Shown: positions 25,663-39,082 of the stretch, piece by piece | Layout of the letters: each line of letters opens with the position of its first letter | Position numbering within the stretch: position 1 is the stretch's first letter | Source: Bretschneidera sinensis | Lineage: Eukaryota > Streptophyta > Magnoliopsida > Brassicales > Akaniaceae | Reading direction: 5' to 3' | Assembly (NCBI GenBank): GCA_023935145.1 | Contig: CM043698.1 | Location: 143,758,001-143,822,000 of the forward strand | Length of the DNA stretch: 64,000 nt | Made by a program: the position numbers and the translations under genes | Notes under the pieces: generated by a model | What the model saw: only the letters and a program-made list of their open reading frames with translations | Database searches by the model: none | Told to the model about the DNA's origin: nothing

Positions 25663-26199
25663 AGTTGTTTGTATAACCGAAAACAAAAAATAAACACACT
25701 AAAAATATCAAAATCAAGCAAATTAGTAACTCATCAATCAGCAGCACTCTTTCATTGCAACAGGAGTTTCTACTTTGTGCAGGAATTTAATAAAAAGATC
25801 TAACTGTCTGTATGGTAGCTGAGAAAACGCAAGAAAAGGAAACTAGAAAACTCGAATTTTCAATGTCACGACTCACGAGTCGGTTCTAAACTACCTGCTG
25901 CGATAAGTTTTCTATGCTTTAATTTCTTCCTTTTTCTTAGCAACCAAATAGATCATAAGATTAGAGTGCAGAACACTTACAGAGTTTGTTACCCCTGCGG
26001 TTGATTAATCCAAGAACGGATTTCTTCGCTTAATAGTATCGATGAAAGAAATGACAAAAATGAATTGAAATATTACTCCCAGACCAGATTTTTGAGCGGA
26101 GGTTCTGCAGTGAGCATGGTCTCTTCATTGTTTGGATGGAGTTTCTTTGAATCGTTTGCCTATATATATAGCAAACTATCAACAGAACACAAAAGCGGG

Positions 26200-26242
<43 letters not shown>

Positions 26243-28869
26243 GCGTGTTCGATCCACGCTCACCGCATTTTTTCTTGAGTTTATGAAATCAATGTCAAAC
26301 GGTGACGTTTTGCAGTTCAAAGAACCTTTTACCTTCATGTGAAGGAAGCGACACCGTTTTCTTTACTTTCGACGAAAATTAAAAGTTTATTTATTTTTAC
26401 TCGATGAAATTATGAAACCAAAGAAAGTATACCTGCATTTTTATAAAAATTTTACGTATCATTTCCAATGAGATTAAATGACTTAATCTCCCAAACCTTT
26501 ATTTCCACTTTGTTTTTATTATTTGTGATTAAATCAAAGGTTTAAATCTTTATAAACACAACTAAGAAATAAAAAAATGAACAATAATAATAATATTTAT
26601 TAAAATTGCAAAGAAAGTACATAATAGCAATTTAGAACATGATATGATATAGATGTTTTTTATTTTTCTAATACTCTAATTTATATTAAAAATATTTAAA
26701 AATAAAAACTTTAATTGTAATTTAAAAAGTTATTTTTCTTTGTAATAATTGCAACCTCTTAACCTAATTGTTACTTTTAAGTCCTCTGTTCAGGAGATTC
26801 GGGTTCAATCCTCGTCACTGTTAATGTACTGGAAAAAAAAGTTATCATTATATAACTATCAAATAATTTAATTGATAAAATCACTTATCTTAATGCAAGA
26901 GATTTGGTATCGAATCTCACTAACACTAAAGAGGAAAAAGAAAAATAAGAGAATTATCTCAAACCCACTGAACCTTTTATGAACAAATTAAAAAGAAAAA
27001 AGAAAAACTTATCTTCCTAATCCCATCTATTAAGATGGGGAAGAAATAATTATGAAATTGCAAGAAATACATAACACATTTTCCCCATAACATATAAACA
27101 TATTTAATATGAGAATCTGACTTTGGTTATTTAAAATGTTATTTTTCTTTGTAATAATTGCAACATCTTAACCTAGTGATCATCTCTAAGTCTTCTATTT
27201 AGGATATTTAAGTTCAAATATTGTACTAGAAAAAAAAAAATTTCATCACGTGACTGTCATTTTCTTTTGTAATCACTTATTTTAACAAAAGTGGTCTAAC
27301 CACGTATAATGAACATATTCTTTACGAAACACAAAATAATATCATTCTTAATTTGACCAATTTAAGGTTACATTTCATATTACAATAACCGAATAAATTT
27401 GATGTTATCATTGGCATATTCAGAGGATTTTGTTCAAATCTATGAAAATCTATTAGATATGTGTAAGAATCAAATTCTTATACTATTTAAGAAAAATTTA
27501 GTCCATTTTATACTTACGAGTAGAGATCGAGAAGGGTGAATCTTTCTTCCTTTGATTTCATCTGGCACAACATGCTCAAGTAGCTGTACAACAAAGCTAA
27601 GTACTTAGCTATCTGCTGCATGTAAAAAAAAAAAAAAAACTGAGGAACTTAGTAGCAATAAGCTGAATTACTTAATAACTTTGTCCAGGCATCATTTCTC
27701 ACCATAAGACGAACTTATTAGATTCATATGTGAAAGTCTTACCAAAGTCCATAACATTACTTGGCCGAGTCCAAGACATAAAAAACGCTTTGCTTCCCTG
27801 AAAATCTAATTAACCAACAAAGGTGTCAAATGGCATATATGGTATGGTTATTATAATGGCTTTTGGCTCCATTGGTTTCTTCCAACAGAATAGAAGTTCT
27901 GAGAGAAGCTGTACTGAAAAATGCATTGTAGGCATCACACAGAAAGTGGACCCAATCACTGTGAGTTGTCCAGGACCCAATGTACTTAATAATCTGTCAA
28001 AAAGCAAAAAATAGCAGAATCACAACCCGTAGAAGACTGCATCCTTTAGAATATATAATAGGTGCACTGGGTCCAATTATCGTTGAGAGCAAAGTTTAAG
28101 ACTTTAAATTGATGCATAAGTATTTCCAAAGAGGTATTTAAACATACAGGAAGATAAAGAAGACATAATAAACATTAAAAAAGACTATAAACAGATTTTC
28201 ATGATAAGAAACCATATCAACAAATCATCATGGTTAATGATCTCCACCCAATAAAAGAAATATCAACACTCTATAACATCATCTCAATGATCTTATGAAG
28301 AACACCATCGAAGATGTGAAAAATTAACCAATAGTTTGAATAACACTCTAAGTACCATGAACCAAACAGGCTTTATTAAGATAACAGACCAGCAAAAGGG
28401 CCAGTCTTATAGAATGCAAGCCCAAGAGAGTAAAAGATCAACAAAAAACGGAACTGATATGTTAACATCGATTTTAACATTCGAACAGTGCACTAAACGT
28501 TGCAACACATAGAAACTCTGTTAGTAACCAAACAAGCCATATTTTACTTCTAAAATTATTATAGCGAAATATTGTGAGGTGTCTGAAATTGTATCGGATT
28601 TTAAAGTAGGGTGCCAAAAAGTCATTAGCCCAACAAACAAATAATCTCCACCCAATAAAAGAAACATCAACTTTCTATAATTTTTTAACTAATAGAAGTT
28701 TTGAAAAATTAACCAATAGTAACAGACAAGAAATAATCAATTTTTCACAACATAAATTATAGTGTAACTGAACACCGACAATAAACAGAAAAGAAAATTT
28801 GACACCAAAAACCAATAAAAAAAAAATTTTGAAGTTTTATACAAAATCAATACATCACTCACATTTCAA
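25663..28869 (+). repeat. Array unit 9
   Basis: Markers: A at -3, canonical tRNA, ACATA state, A16. Confidence 0.95.
26195..26267 (+). tRNA. tRNA-Phe (GAA), unit 9, canonical
   Basis: Both the gene body and the flank match unit 1. Confidence 0.97.
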
Positions 28870-29406
28870 AGTTGTTTGTATAACCGAAAACAAAAAATAA
28901 ACACACTAAAAATATCAAAATCAAGCAAATTAGTAACTCATCAATCAGCAGCACTCTTTCATTGCAACAGGAGTTTCTACTTTGTGCAGGAATTTAATAA
29001 AAAGATCTAACTGTCTGTATGGTAGCTGAGAAAACGCAAGAAAAGGAAACTAGAAAACTCGAATTTTCAATGTCACGACTCACGAGTCGGTTCTAAACTA
29101 CCTGCTGCGATAAGTTTTCTATGCTTTAATTTCTTCCTTTTTCTTAGCAACCAAATAGATCATAAGATTAGAGTGCAGAACACTTACAGAGTTTGTTACC
29201 CCTGCGGTTGATTAATCCAAGAACGGATTTCTTCGCTTAATAGTATCGATGAAAGAAATGACAAAAATGAATTGAAATATTACTCCCAGACCAGATTTTT
29301 GAGCGGAGGTTCTGCAGTGAGCATGGTCTCTTCATTGTTTGGATGGAGTTTCTTTGAATCGTTTGCCTATATATATAGCAAACTATCAACAGAACACAAA
29401 AGCGGG

Positions 29407-29449
<43 letters not shown>

Positions 29450-32077
29450 GCCTGTTCGATCCACGCTCACCGCATTTTTTCTTGAGTTTATGAAATCAAT
29501 GTCAAACGGTGACGTTTTGCAGTTCAAAGAACCTTTTACCTTCATGTGAAGGAAGCGACACCGTTTTCTTTACTTTCGACGAAAATTAAAAGTTTATTTA
29601 TTTTTACTCGATGAAATTATGAAACCAAAGAAAGTATACCTGCATTTTTATAAAAATTTTACGTATCATTTCCAATGAGATTAAATGACTTAATCTCCCA
29701 AACCTTTATTTCCACTTTGTTTTTATTATTTGTGATTAAATCAAAGGTTTAAATCTTTATAAACACAACTAAGAAATAAAAAAATGAACAATAATAATAA
29801 TATTTATTAAAATTGCAAAGAAAGTACATAATAGCAATTTAGAACATGATATGATATAGATGTTTTTTATTTTTCTAATACTCTAATTTATATTAAAAAT
29901 ATTTAAAAATAAAAAATTTAATTGTAATTTAAAAAGTTATTTTTCTTTGTAATAATTGCAACCTCTTAACCTAATTGTTACTTTTAAGTCCTCTGTTCAG
30001 GAGATTCGGGTTCAATCCTCGTCACTGTTAATGTACTGGAAAAAAAAGTTATCATTATATAACTATCAAATAATTTAATTGATAAAATCACTTATCTTAA
30101 TGCAAGAGATTTGGTATCGAATCTCACTAACACTAAAGAGGAAAAAGAAAAATAAGAGAATTATCTCAAACCCACTGAACCTTTTATGAACAAATTAAAA
30201 AGAAAAAAGAAAAACTTATCTTCCTAATCCCATCTATTAAGATGGGGAAGAAATAATTATGAAATTGCAAGAAATACATAACACATTTTCCCCATAACAT
30301 ATAAACATATTTAATATGAGAATCTGACTTTGGTTATTTAAAATGTTATTTTTCTTTGTAATAATTGCAACATCTTAACCTAGTGATCATCTCTAAGTCT
30401 TCTATTTAGGATATTTAAGTTCAAATATTGTACTAGAAAAAAAAAAATTTCATCACGTGACTGTCATTTTCTTTTGTAATCACTTATTTTAACAAAAGTG
30501 GTCTAACCACGTATAATGAACATATTCTTTACGAAACACAAAATAATATCATTCTTAATTTGACCAATTTAAGGTTACATTTCATATTACAATAACCGAA
30601 TAAATTTGATGTTATCATTGGCATATTCAGAGGATTTTGTTCAAATCTATGAAAATCTATTAGATATGTGTAAGAATCAAATTCTTATACTATTTAAGAA
30701 AAATTTAGTCCATTTTATACTTACGAGTAGAGATCGAGAAGGGTGAATCTTTCTTCCTTTGATTTCATCTGGCACAACATGCTCAAGTAGCTGTACAACA
30801 AAGCTAAGTACTTAGCTATCTGCTGCATGTAAAAAAAAAAAAAAAAACTGAGGAACTTAGTAGCAATAAGCTGAATTACTTAATAACTTTGTCCAGGCAT
30901 CATTTCTCACCATAAGACGAACTTATTAGATTCATATGTGAAAGTCTTACCAAAGTCCATAACATTACTTGGCCGAGTCCAAGACATAAAAAACGCTTTG
31001 CTTCCCTGAAAATCTAATTAACCAACAAAGGTGTCAAATGGCATATATGGTATGGTTATTATAATGGCTTTTGGCTCCATTGGTTTCTTCCAACAGAATA
31101 GAAGTTCTGAGAGAAGCTGTACTGAAAAATGCATTGTAGGCATCACACAGAAAGTGGACCCAATCACTGTGAGTTGTCCAGGACCCAATGTACTTAATAA
31201 TCTGTCAAAAAGCAAAAAATAGCAGAATCACAACCCGTAGAAGACTGCATCCTTTAGAATATATAATAGGTGCACTGGGTCCAATTATCGTTGAGAGCAA
31301 AGTTTAAGACTTTAAATTGATGCATAAGTATTTCCAAAGAGGTATTTAAACATACAGGAAGATAAAGAAGACATAATAAACATTAAAAAAGACTATAAAC
31401 AGATTTTCATGATAAGAAACCATATCAACAAATCATCATGGTTAATGATCTCCACCCAATAAAAGAAATATCAACACTCTATAACATCATCTCAATGATC
31501 TTATGAAGAACACCATCGAAGATGTGAAAAATTAACCAATAGTTTGAATAACACTCTAAGTACCATGAACCAAACAGGCTTTATTAAGATAACAGACCAG
31601 CAAAAGGGCCAGTCTTATAGAATGCAAGCCCAAGAGAGTAAAAGATCAACAAAAAACGGAACTGATATGTTAACATCGATTTTAACATTCGAACAGTGCA
31701 CTAAACGTTGCAACACATAGAAACTCTGTTAGTAACCAAACAAGCCATATTTTACTTCTAAAATTATTATAGCGAAATATTGTGAGGTGTCTGAAATTGT
31801 ATCGGATTTTAAAGTAGGGTGCCAAAAAGTCATTAGCCCAACAAACAAATAATCTCCACCCAATAAAAGAAACATCAACTTTCTATAATTTTTTAACTAA
31901 TAGAAGTTTTGAAAAATTAACCAATAGTAACAGACAAGAAATAATCAATTTTTCACAACATAAATTATAGTGTAACTGAACACCGACAATAAACAGAAAA
32001 GAAAATTTGACACCAAAAACCAATAAAAAAAAAATTTTGAAGTTTTATACAAAATCAATACATCACTCACATTTCAA
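28870..32077 (+). repeat. Array unit 10
   Basis: Markers: A at -3, tRNA G51C, ACATA state, A17. A private C-to-A change lies at 29916 in the AT-rich spacer. Confidence 0.95.
29402..29474 (+). tRNA. tRNA-Phe (GAA), unit 10, G51C variant
   Basis: It carries the same single T-stem change as unit 3 (C at 29452). The flanks are consensus. Confidence 0.95.
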
Positions 32078-32614
32078 AGTTGTTTGTATAACCGAAAACA
32101 AAAAATAAACACACTAAAAATATCAAAATCAAGCAAATTAGTAACTCATCAATCAGCAGCACTCTTTCATTGCAACAGGAGTTTCTACTTTGTGCAGGAA
32201 TTTAATAAAAAGATCTAACTGTCTGTATGGTAGCTGAGAAAACGCAAGAAAAGGAAACTAGAAAACTCGAATTTTCAATGTCACGACTCACGAGTCGGTT
32301 CTAAACTACCTGCTGCGATAAGTTTTCTATGCTTTAATTTCTTCCTTTTTCTTAGCAACCAAATAGATCATAAGATTAGAGTGCAGAACACTTACAGAGT
32401 TTGTTACCCCTGCGGTTGATTAATCCAAGAACGGATTTCTTCGCTTAATAGTATCGATGAAAGAAATGACAAAAATGAATTGAAATATTACTCCCAGACC
32501 AGATTTTTGAGCGGAGGTTCTGCAGTGAGCATGGTCTCTTCATTGTTTGGATGGAGTTTCTTTGAATCGTTTGCCTATATATATAGCAAACTATCAACAG
32601 AACACAAAAGCGGG

Positions 32615-32657
<43 letters not shown>

Positions 32658-35294
32658 GCGTGTTCGATCCACGCTCACCGCATTTTTTCTTGAGTTTATG
32701 AAATCAATGTCAAACGGTGACGTTTTGCAGTTCAAAGAACCTTTTACCTTCATGTGAAGGAAGCGACACCGTTTTCTTTACTTTCGACGAAAATTAAAAG
32801 TTTATTTATTTTTACTCGATGAAATTATGAAACCAAAGAAAGTATACCTGCATTTTTATAAAAATTTTACGTATCATTTCCAATGAGATTAAATGACTTA
32901 ATCTCCCAAACCTTTATTTCCACTTTGTTTTTATTATTTGTGATTAAATCAAAGGTTTAAATCTTTATAAACACAACTAAGAAATAAAAAAATGAACAAT
33001 AATAATAATATTTATTAAAATTGCAAAGAAAGTACATAATAGCAATTTAGAACATGATATGATATAGATGTTTTTTATTTTTCTAATACTCTAATTTATA
33101 TTAAAAATATTTAAAAATAAAAACTTTAAAAACTTTAATTGTAATTTAAAAAGTTATTTTTCTTTGTAATAATTGCAACCTCTTAACCTAATTGTTACTT
33201 TTAAGTCCTCTGTTCAGGAGATTCGGGTTCAATCCTCGTCACTGTTAATGTACTGGAAAAAAAAGTTATCATTATATAACTATCAAATAATTTAATTGAT
33301 AAAATCACTTATCTTAATGCAAGAGATTTGGTATCGAATCTCACTAACACTAAAGAGGAAAAAGAAAAATAAGAGAATTATCTCAAACCCACTGAACCTT
33401 TTATGAACAAATTAAAAAGAAAAAAGAAAAACTTATCTTCCTAATCCCATCTATTAAGATGGGGAAGAAATAATTATGAAATTGCAAGAAATACATAACA
33501 CATTTTCCCCATAACATATAAACATATTTAATATGAGAATCTGACTTTGGTTATTTAAAATGTTATTTTTCTTTGTAATAATTGCAACATCTTAACCTAG
33601 TGATCATCTCTAAGTCTTCTATTTAGGATATTTAAGTTCAAATATTGTACTAGAAAAAAAAAAATTTCATCACGTGACTGTCATTTTCTTTTGTAATCAC
33701 TTATTTTAACAAAAGTGGTCTAACCACGTATAATGAACATATTCTTTACGAAACACAAAATAATATCATTCTTAATTTGACCAATTTAAGGTTACATTTC
33801 ATATTACAATAACCGAATAAATTTGATGTTATCATTGGCATATTCAGAGGATTTTGTTCAAATCTATGAAAATCTATTAGATATGTGTAAGAATCAAATT
33901 CTTATACTATTTAAGAAAAATTTAGTCCATTTTATACTTACGAGTAGAGATCGAGAAGGGTGAATCTTTCTTCCTTTGATTTCATCTGGCACAACATGCT
34001 CAAGTAGCTGTACAACAAAGCTAAGTACTTAGCTATCTGCTGCATGTAAAAAAAAAAAAAAAAACTGAGGAACTTAGTAGCAATAAGCTGAATTACTTAA
34101 TAACTTTGTCCAGGCATCATTTCTCACCATAAGACGAACTTATTAGATTCATATGTGAAAGTCTTACCAAAGTCCATAACATTACTTGGCCGAGTCCAAG
34201 ACATAAAAAACGCTTTGCTTCCCTGAAAATCTAATTAACCAACAAAGGTGTCAAATGGCATATATGGTATGGTTATTATAATGGCTTTTGGCTCCATTGG
34301 TTTCTTCCAACAGAATAGAAGTTCTGAGAGAAGCTGTACTGAAAAATGCATTGTAGGCATCACACAGAAAGTGGACCCAATCACTGTGAGTTGTCCAGGA
34401 CCCAATGTACTTAATAATCTGTCAAAAAGCAAAAAATAGCAGAATCACAACCCGTAGAAGACTGCATCCTTTAGAATATATAATAGGTGCACTGGGTCCA
34501 ATTATCGTTGAGAGCAAAGTTTAAGACTTTAAATTGATGCATAAGTATTTCCAAAGAGGTATTTAAACATACAGGAAGATAAAGAAGACATAATAAACAT
34601 TAAAAAAGACTATAAACAGATTTTCATGATAAGAAACCATATCAACAAATCATCATGGTTAATGATCTCCACCCAATAAAAGAAATATCAACACTCTATA
34701 ACATCATCTCAATGATCTTATGAAGAACACCATCGAAGATGTGAAAAATTAACCAATAGTTTGAATAACACTCTAAGTACCATGAACCAAACAGGCTTTA
34801 TTAAGATAACAGACCAGCAAAAGGGCCAGTCTTATAGAATGCAAGCCCAAGAGAGTAAAAGATCAACAAAAAACGGAACTGATATGTTAACATCGATTTT
34901 AACATTCGAACAGTGCACTAAACGTTGCAACACATAGAAACTCTGTTAGTAACCAAACAAGCCATATTTTACTTCTAAAATTATTATAGCGAAATATTGT
35001 GAGGTGTCTGAAATTGTATCGGATTTTAAAGTAGGGTGCCAAAAAGTCATTAGCCCAACAAACAAATAATCTCCACCCAATAAAAGAAACATCAACTTTC
35101 TATAATTTTTTAACTAATAGAAGTTTTGAAAAATTAACCAATAGTAACAGACAAGAAATAATCAATTTTTCACAACATAAATTATAGTGTAACTGAACAC
35201 CGACAATAAACAGAAAAGAAAATTTGACACCAAAAACCAATAAAAAAAAAATTTTGAAGTTTTATACAAAATCAATACATCACTCACATTTCAA
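32078..35294 (+). repeat. Array unit 11 (9 bp longer)
   Basis: Markers: A at -3, canonical tRNA, ACATA state, A17. A 9-bp tandem duplication in the ACTTTAA-rich spacer at about 33121-33139 gives the only 3,217-bp unit. Confidence 0.95.
32610..32682 (+). tRNA. tRNA-Phe (GAA), unit 11, canonical
   Basis: Both the gene body and the flank match unit 1. Confidence 0.97.
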
Positions 35295-35831
35295 AGTTGT
35301 TTGTATAACCGAAAACAAAAAATAAACACACTAAAAATATCAAAATCAAGCAAATTAGTAACTCATCAATCAGCAGCACTCTTTCATTGCAACAGGAGTT
35401 TCTACTTTGTGCAGGAATTTAATAAAAAGATCTAACTGTCTGTATGGTAGCTGAGAAAACGCAAGAAAAGGAAACTAGAAAACTCGAATTTTCAATGTCA
35501 CGACTCACGAGTCGGTTCTAAACTACCTGCTGCGATAAGTTTTCTATGCTTTAATTTCTTCCTTTTTCTTAGCAACCAAATAGATCATAAGATTAGAGTG
35601 CAGAACACTTACAGAGTTTGTTACCCCTGCGGTTGATTAATCCAAGAACGGATTTCTTCGCTTAATAGTATCGATGAAAGAAATGACAAAAATGAATTGA
35701 AATATTACTCCCAGACCAGATTTTTGAGCGGAGGTTCTGCAGTGAGCATGGTCTCTTCATTGTTTGGATGGAGTTTCTTTGAATCGTTTGCCTATATATA
35801 TAGCAAACTATCAACAGAACACAAAAGCGGG

Positions 35832-35874
<43 letters not shown>

Positions 35875-38502
35875 GCCTGTTCGATCCACGCTCACCGCAT
35901 TTTTTCTTGAGTTTATGAAATCAATGTCAAACGGTGACGTTTTGCAGTTCAAAGAACCTTTTACCTTCATGTGAAGGAAGCGACACCGTTTTCTTTACTT
36001 TCGACGAAAATTAAAAGTTTATTTATTTTTACTCGATGAAATTATGAAACCAAAGAAAGTATACCTGCATTTTTATAAAAATTTTACGTATCATTTCCAA
36101 TGAGATTAAATGACTTAATCTCCCAAACCTTTATTTCCACTTTGTTTTTATTATTTGTGATTAAATCAAAGGTTTAAATCTTTATAAACACAACTAAGAA
36201 ATAAAAAAATGAACAATAATAATAATATTTATTAAAATTGCAAAGAAAGTACATAATAGCAATTTAGAACATGATATGATATAGATGTTTTTTATTTTTC
36301 TAATACTCTAATTTATATTAAAAATATTTAAAAATAAAAACTTTAATTGTAATTTAAAAAGTTATTTTTCTTTGTAATAATTGCAACCTCTTAACCTAAT
36401 TGTTACTTTTAAGTCCTCTGTTCAGGAGATTCGGGTTCAATCCTCGTCACTGTTAATGTACTGGAAAAAAAAGTTATCATTATATAACTATCAAATAATT
36501 TAATTGATAAAATCACTTATCTTAATGCAAGAGATTTGGTATCGAATCTCACTAACACTAAAGAGGAAAAAGAAAAATAAGAGAATTATCTCAAACCCAC
36601 TGAACCTTTTATGAACAAATTAAAAAGAAAAAAGAAAAACTTATCTTCCTAATCCCATCTATTAAGATGGGGAAGAAATAATTATGAAATTGCAAGAAAT
36701 ACATAACACATTTTCCCCATAACATATAAACATATTTAATATGAGAATCTGACTTTGGTTATTTAAAATGTTATTTTTCTTTGTAATAATTGCAACATCT
36801 TAACCTAGTGATCATCTCTAAGTCTTCTATTTAGGATATTTAAGTTCAAATATTGTACTAGAAAAAAAAAAATTTCATCACGTGACTGTCATTTTCTTTT
36901 GTAATCACTTATTTTAACAAAAGTGGTCTAACCACGTATAATGAACATATTCTTTACGAAACACAAAATAATATCATTCTTAATTTGACCAATTTAAGGT
37001 TACATTTCATATTACAATAACCGAATAAATTTGATGTTATCATTGGCATATTCAGAGGATTTTGTTCAAATCTATGAAAATCTATTAGATATGTGTAAGA
37101 ATCAAATTCTTATACTATTTAAGAAAAATTTAGTCCATTTTATACTTACGAGTAGAGATCGAGAAGGGTGAATCTTTCTTCCTTTGATTTCATCTGGCAC
37201 AACATGCTCAAGTAGCTGTACAACAAAGCTAAGTACTTAGCTATCTGCTGCATGTAAAAAAAAAAAAAAAAACTGAGGAACTTAGTAGCAATAAGCTGAA
37301 TTACTTAATAACTTTGTCCAGGCATCATTTCTCACCATAAGACGAACTTATTAGATTCATATGTGAAAGTCTTACCAAAGTCCATAACATTACTTGGCCG
37401 AGTCCAAGACATAAAAAACGCTTTGCTTCCCTGAAAATCTAATTAACCAACAAAGGTGTCAAATGGCATATATGGTATGGTTATTATAATGGCTTTTGGC
37501 TCCATTGGTTTCTTCCAACAGAATAGAAGTTCTGAGAGAAGCTGTACTGAAAAATGCATTGTAGGCATCACACAGAAAGTGGACCCAATCACTGTGAGTT
37601 GTCCAGGACCCAATGTACTTAATAATCTGTCAAAAAGCAAAAAATAGCAGAATCACAACCCGTAGAAGACTGCATCCTTTAGAATATATAATAGGTGCAC
37701 TGGGTCCAATTATCGTTGAGAGCAAAGTTTAAGACTTTAAATTGATGCATAAGTATTTCCAAAGAGGTATTTAAACATACAGGAAGATAAAGAAGACATA
37801 ATAAACATTAAAAAAGACTATAAACAGATTTTCATGATAAGAAACCATATCAACAAATCATCATGGTTAATGATCTCCACCCAATAAAAGAAATATCAAC
37901 ACTCTATAACATCATCTCAATGATCTTATGAAGAACACCATCGAAGATGTGAAAAATTAACCAATAGTTTGAATAACACTCTAAGTACCATGAACCAAAC
38001 AGGCTTTATTAAGATAACAGACCAGCAAAAGGGCCAGTCTTATAGAATGCAAGCCCAAGAGAGTAAAAGATCAACAAAAAACGGAACTGATATGTTAACA
38101 TCGATTTTAACATTCGAACAGTGCACTAAACGTTGCAACACATAGAAACTCTGTTAGTAACCAAACAAGCCATATTTTACTTCTAAAATTATTATAGCGA
38201 AATATTGTGAGGTGTCTGAAATTGTATCGGATTTTAAAGTAGGGTGCCAAAAAGTCATTAGCCCAACAAACAAATAATCTCCACCCAATAAAAGAAACAT
38301 CAACTTTCTATAATTTTTTAACTAATAGAAGTTTTGAAAAATTAACCAATAGTAACAGACAAGAAATAATCAATTTTTCACAACATAAATTATAGTGTAA
38401 CTGAACACCGACAATAAACAGAAAAGAAAATTTGACACCAAAAACCAATAAAAAAAAAATTTTGAAGTTTTATACAAAATCAATACATCACTCACATTTC
38501 AA
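35295..38502 (+). repeat. Array unit 12
   Basis: Markers: A at -3, tRNA G51C, ACATA state, A17. The unit-11 duplication is absent. Confidence 0.95.
35827..35899 (+). tRNA. tRNA-Phe (GAA), unit 12, G51C variant
   Basis: It carries the T-stem change G51C (C at 35877). The flanks are consensus. Confidence 0.95.
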
Positions 38503-39039
38503 AGTTGTTTGTATAACCGAAAACAAAAAATAAACACACTAAAAATATCAAAATCAAGCAAATTAGTAACTCATCAATCAGCAGCACTCTTTCATTGCAA
38601 CAGGAGTTTCTACTTTGTGCAGGAATTTAATAAAAAGATCTAACTGTCTGTATGGTAGCTGAGAAAACGCAAGAAAAGGAAACTAGAAAACTCGAATTTT
38701 CAATGTCACGACTCACGAGTCGGTTCTAAACTACCTGCTGCGATAAGTTTTCTATGCTTTAATTTCTTCCTTTTTCTTAGCAACCAAATAGATCATAAGA
38801 TTAGAGTGCAGAACACTTACAGAGTTTGTTACCCCTGCGGTTGATTAATCCAAGAACGGATTTCTTCGCTTAATAGTATCGATGAAAGAAATGACAAAAA
38901 TGAATTGAAATATTACTCCCAGACCAGATTTTTGAGCGGAGGTTCTGCAGTGAGCATGGTCTCTTCATTGTTTGGATGGAGTTTCTTTGAATCGTTTGCC
39001 TATATATATAGCAAACTATCAACAGAACACATAAGCGGG

Positions 39040-39082
<43 letters not shown>

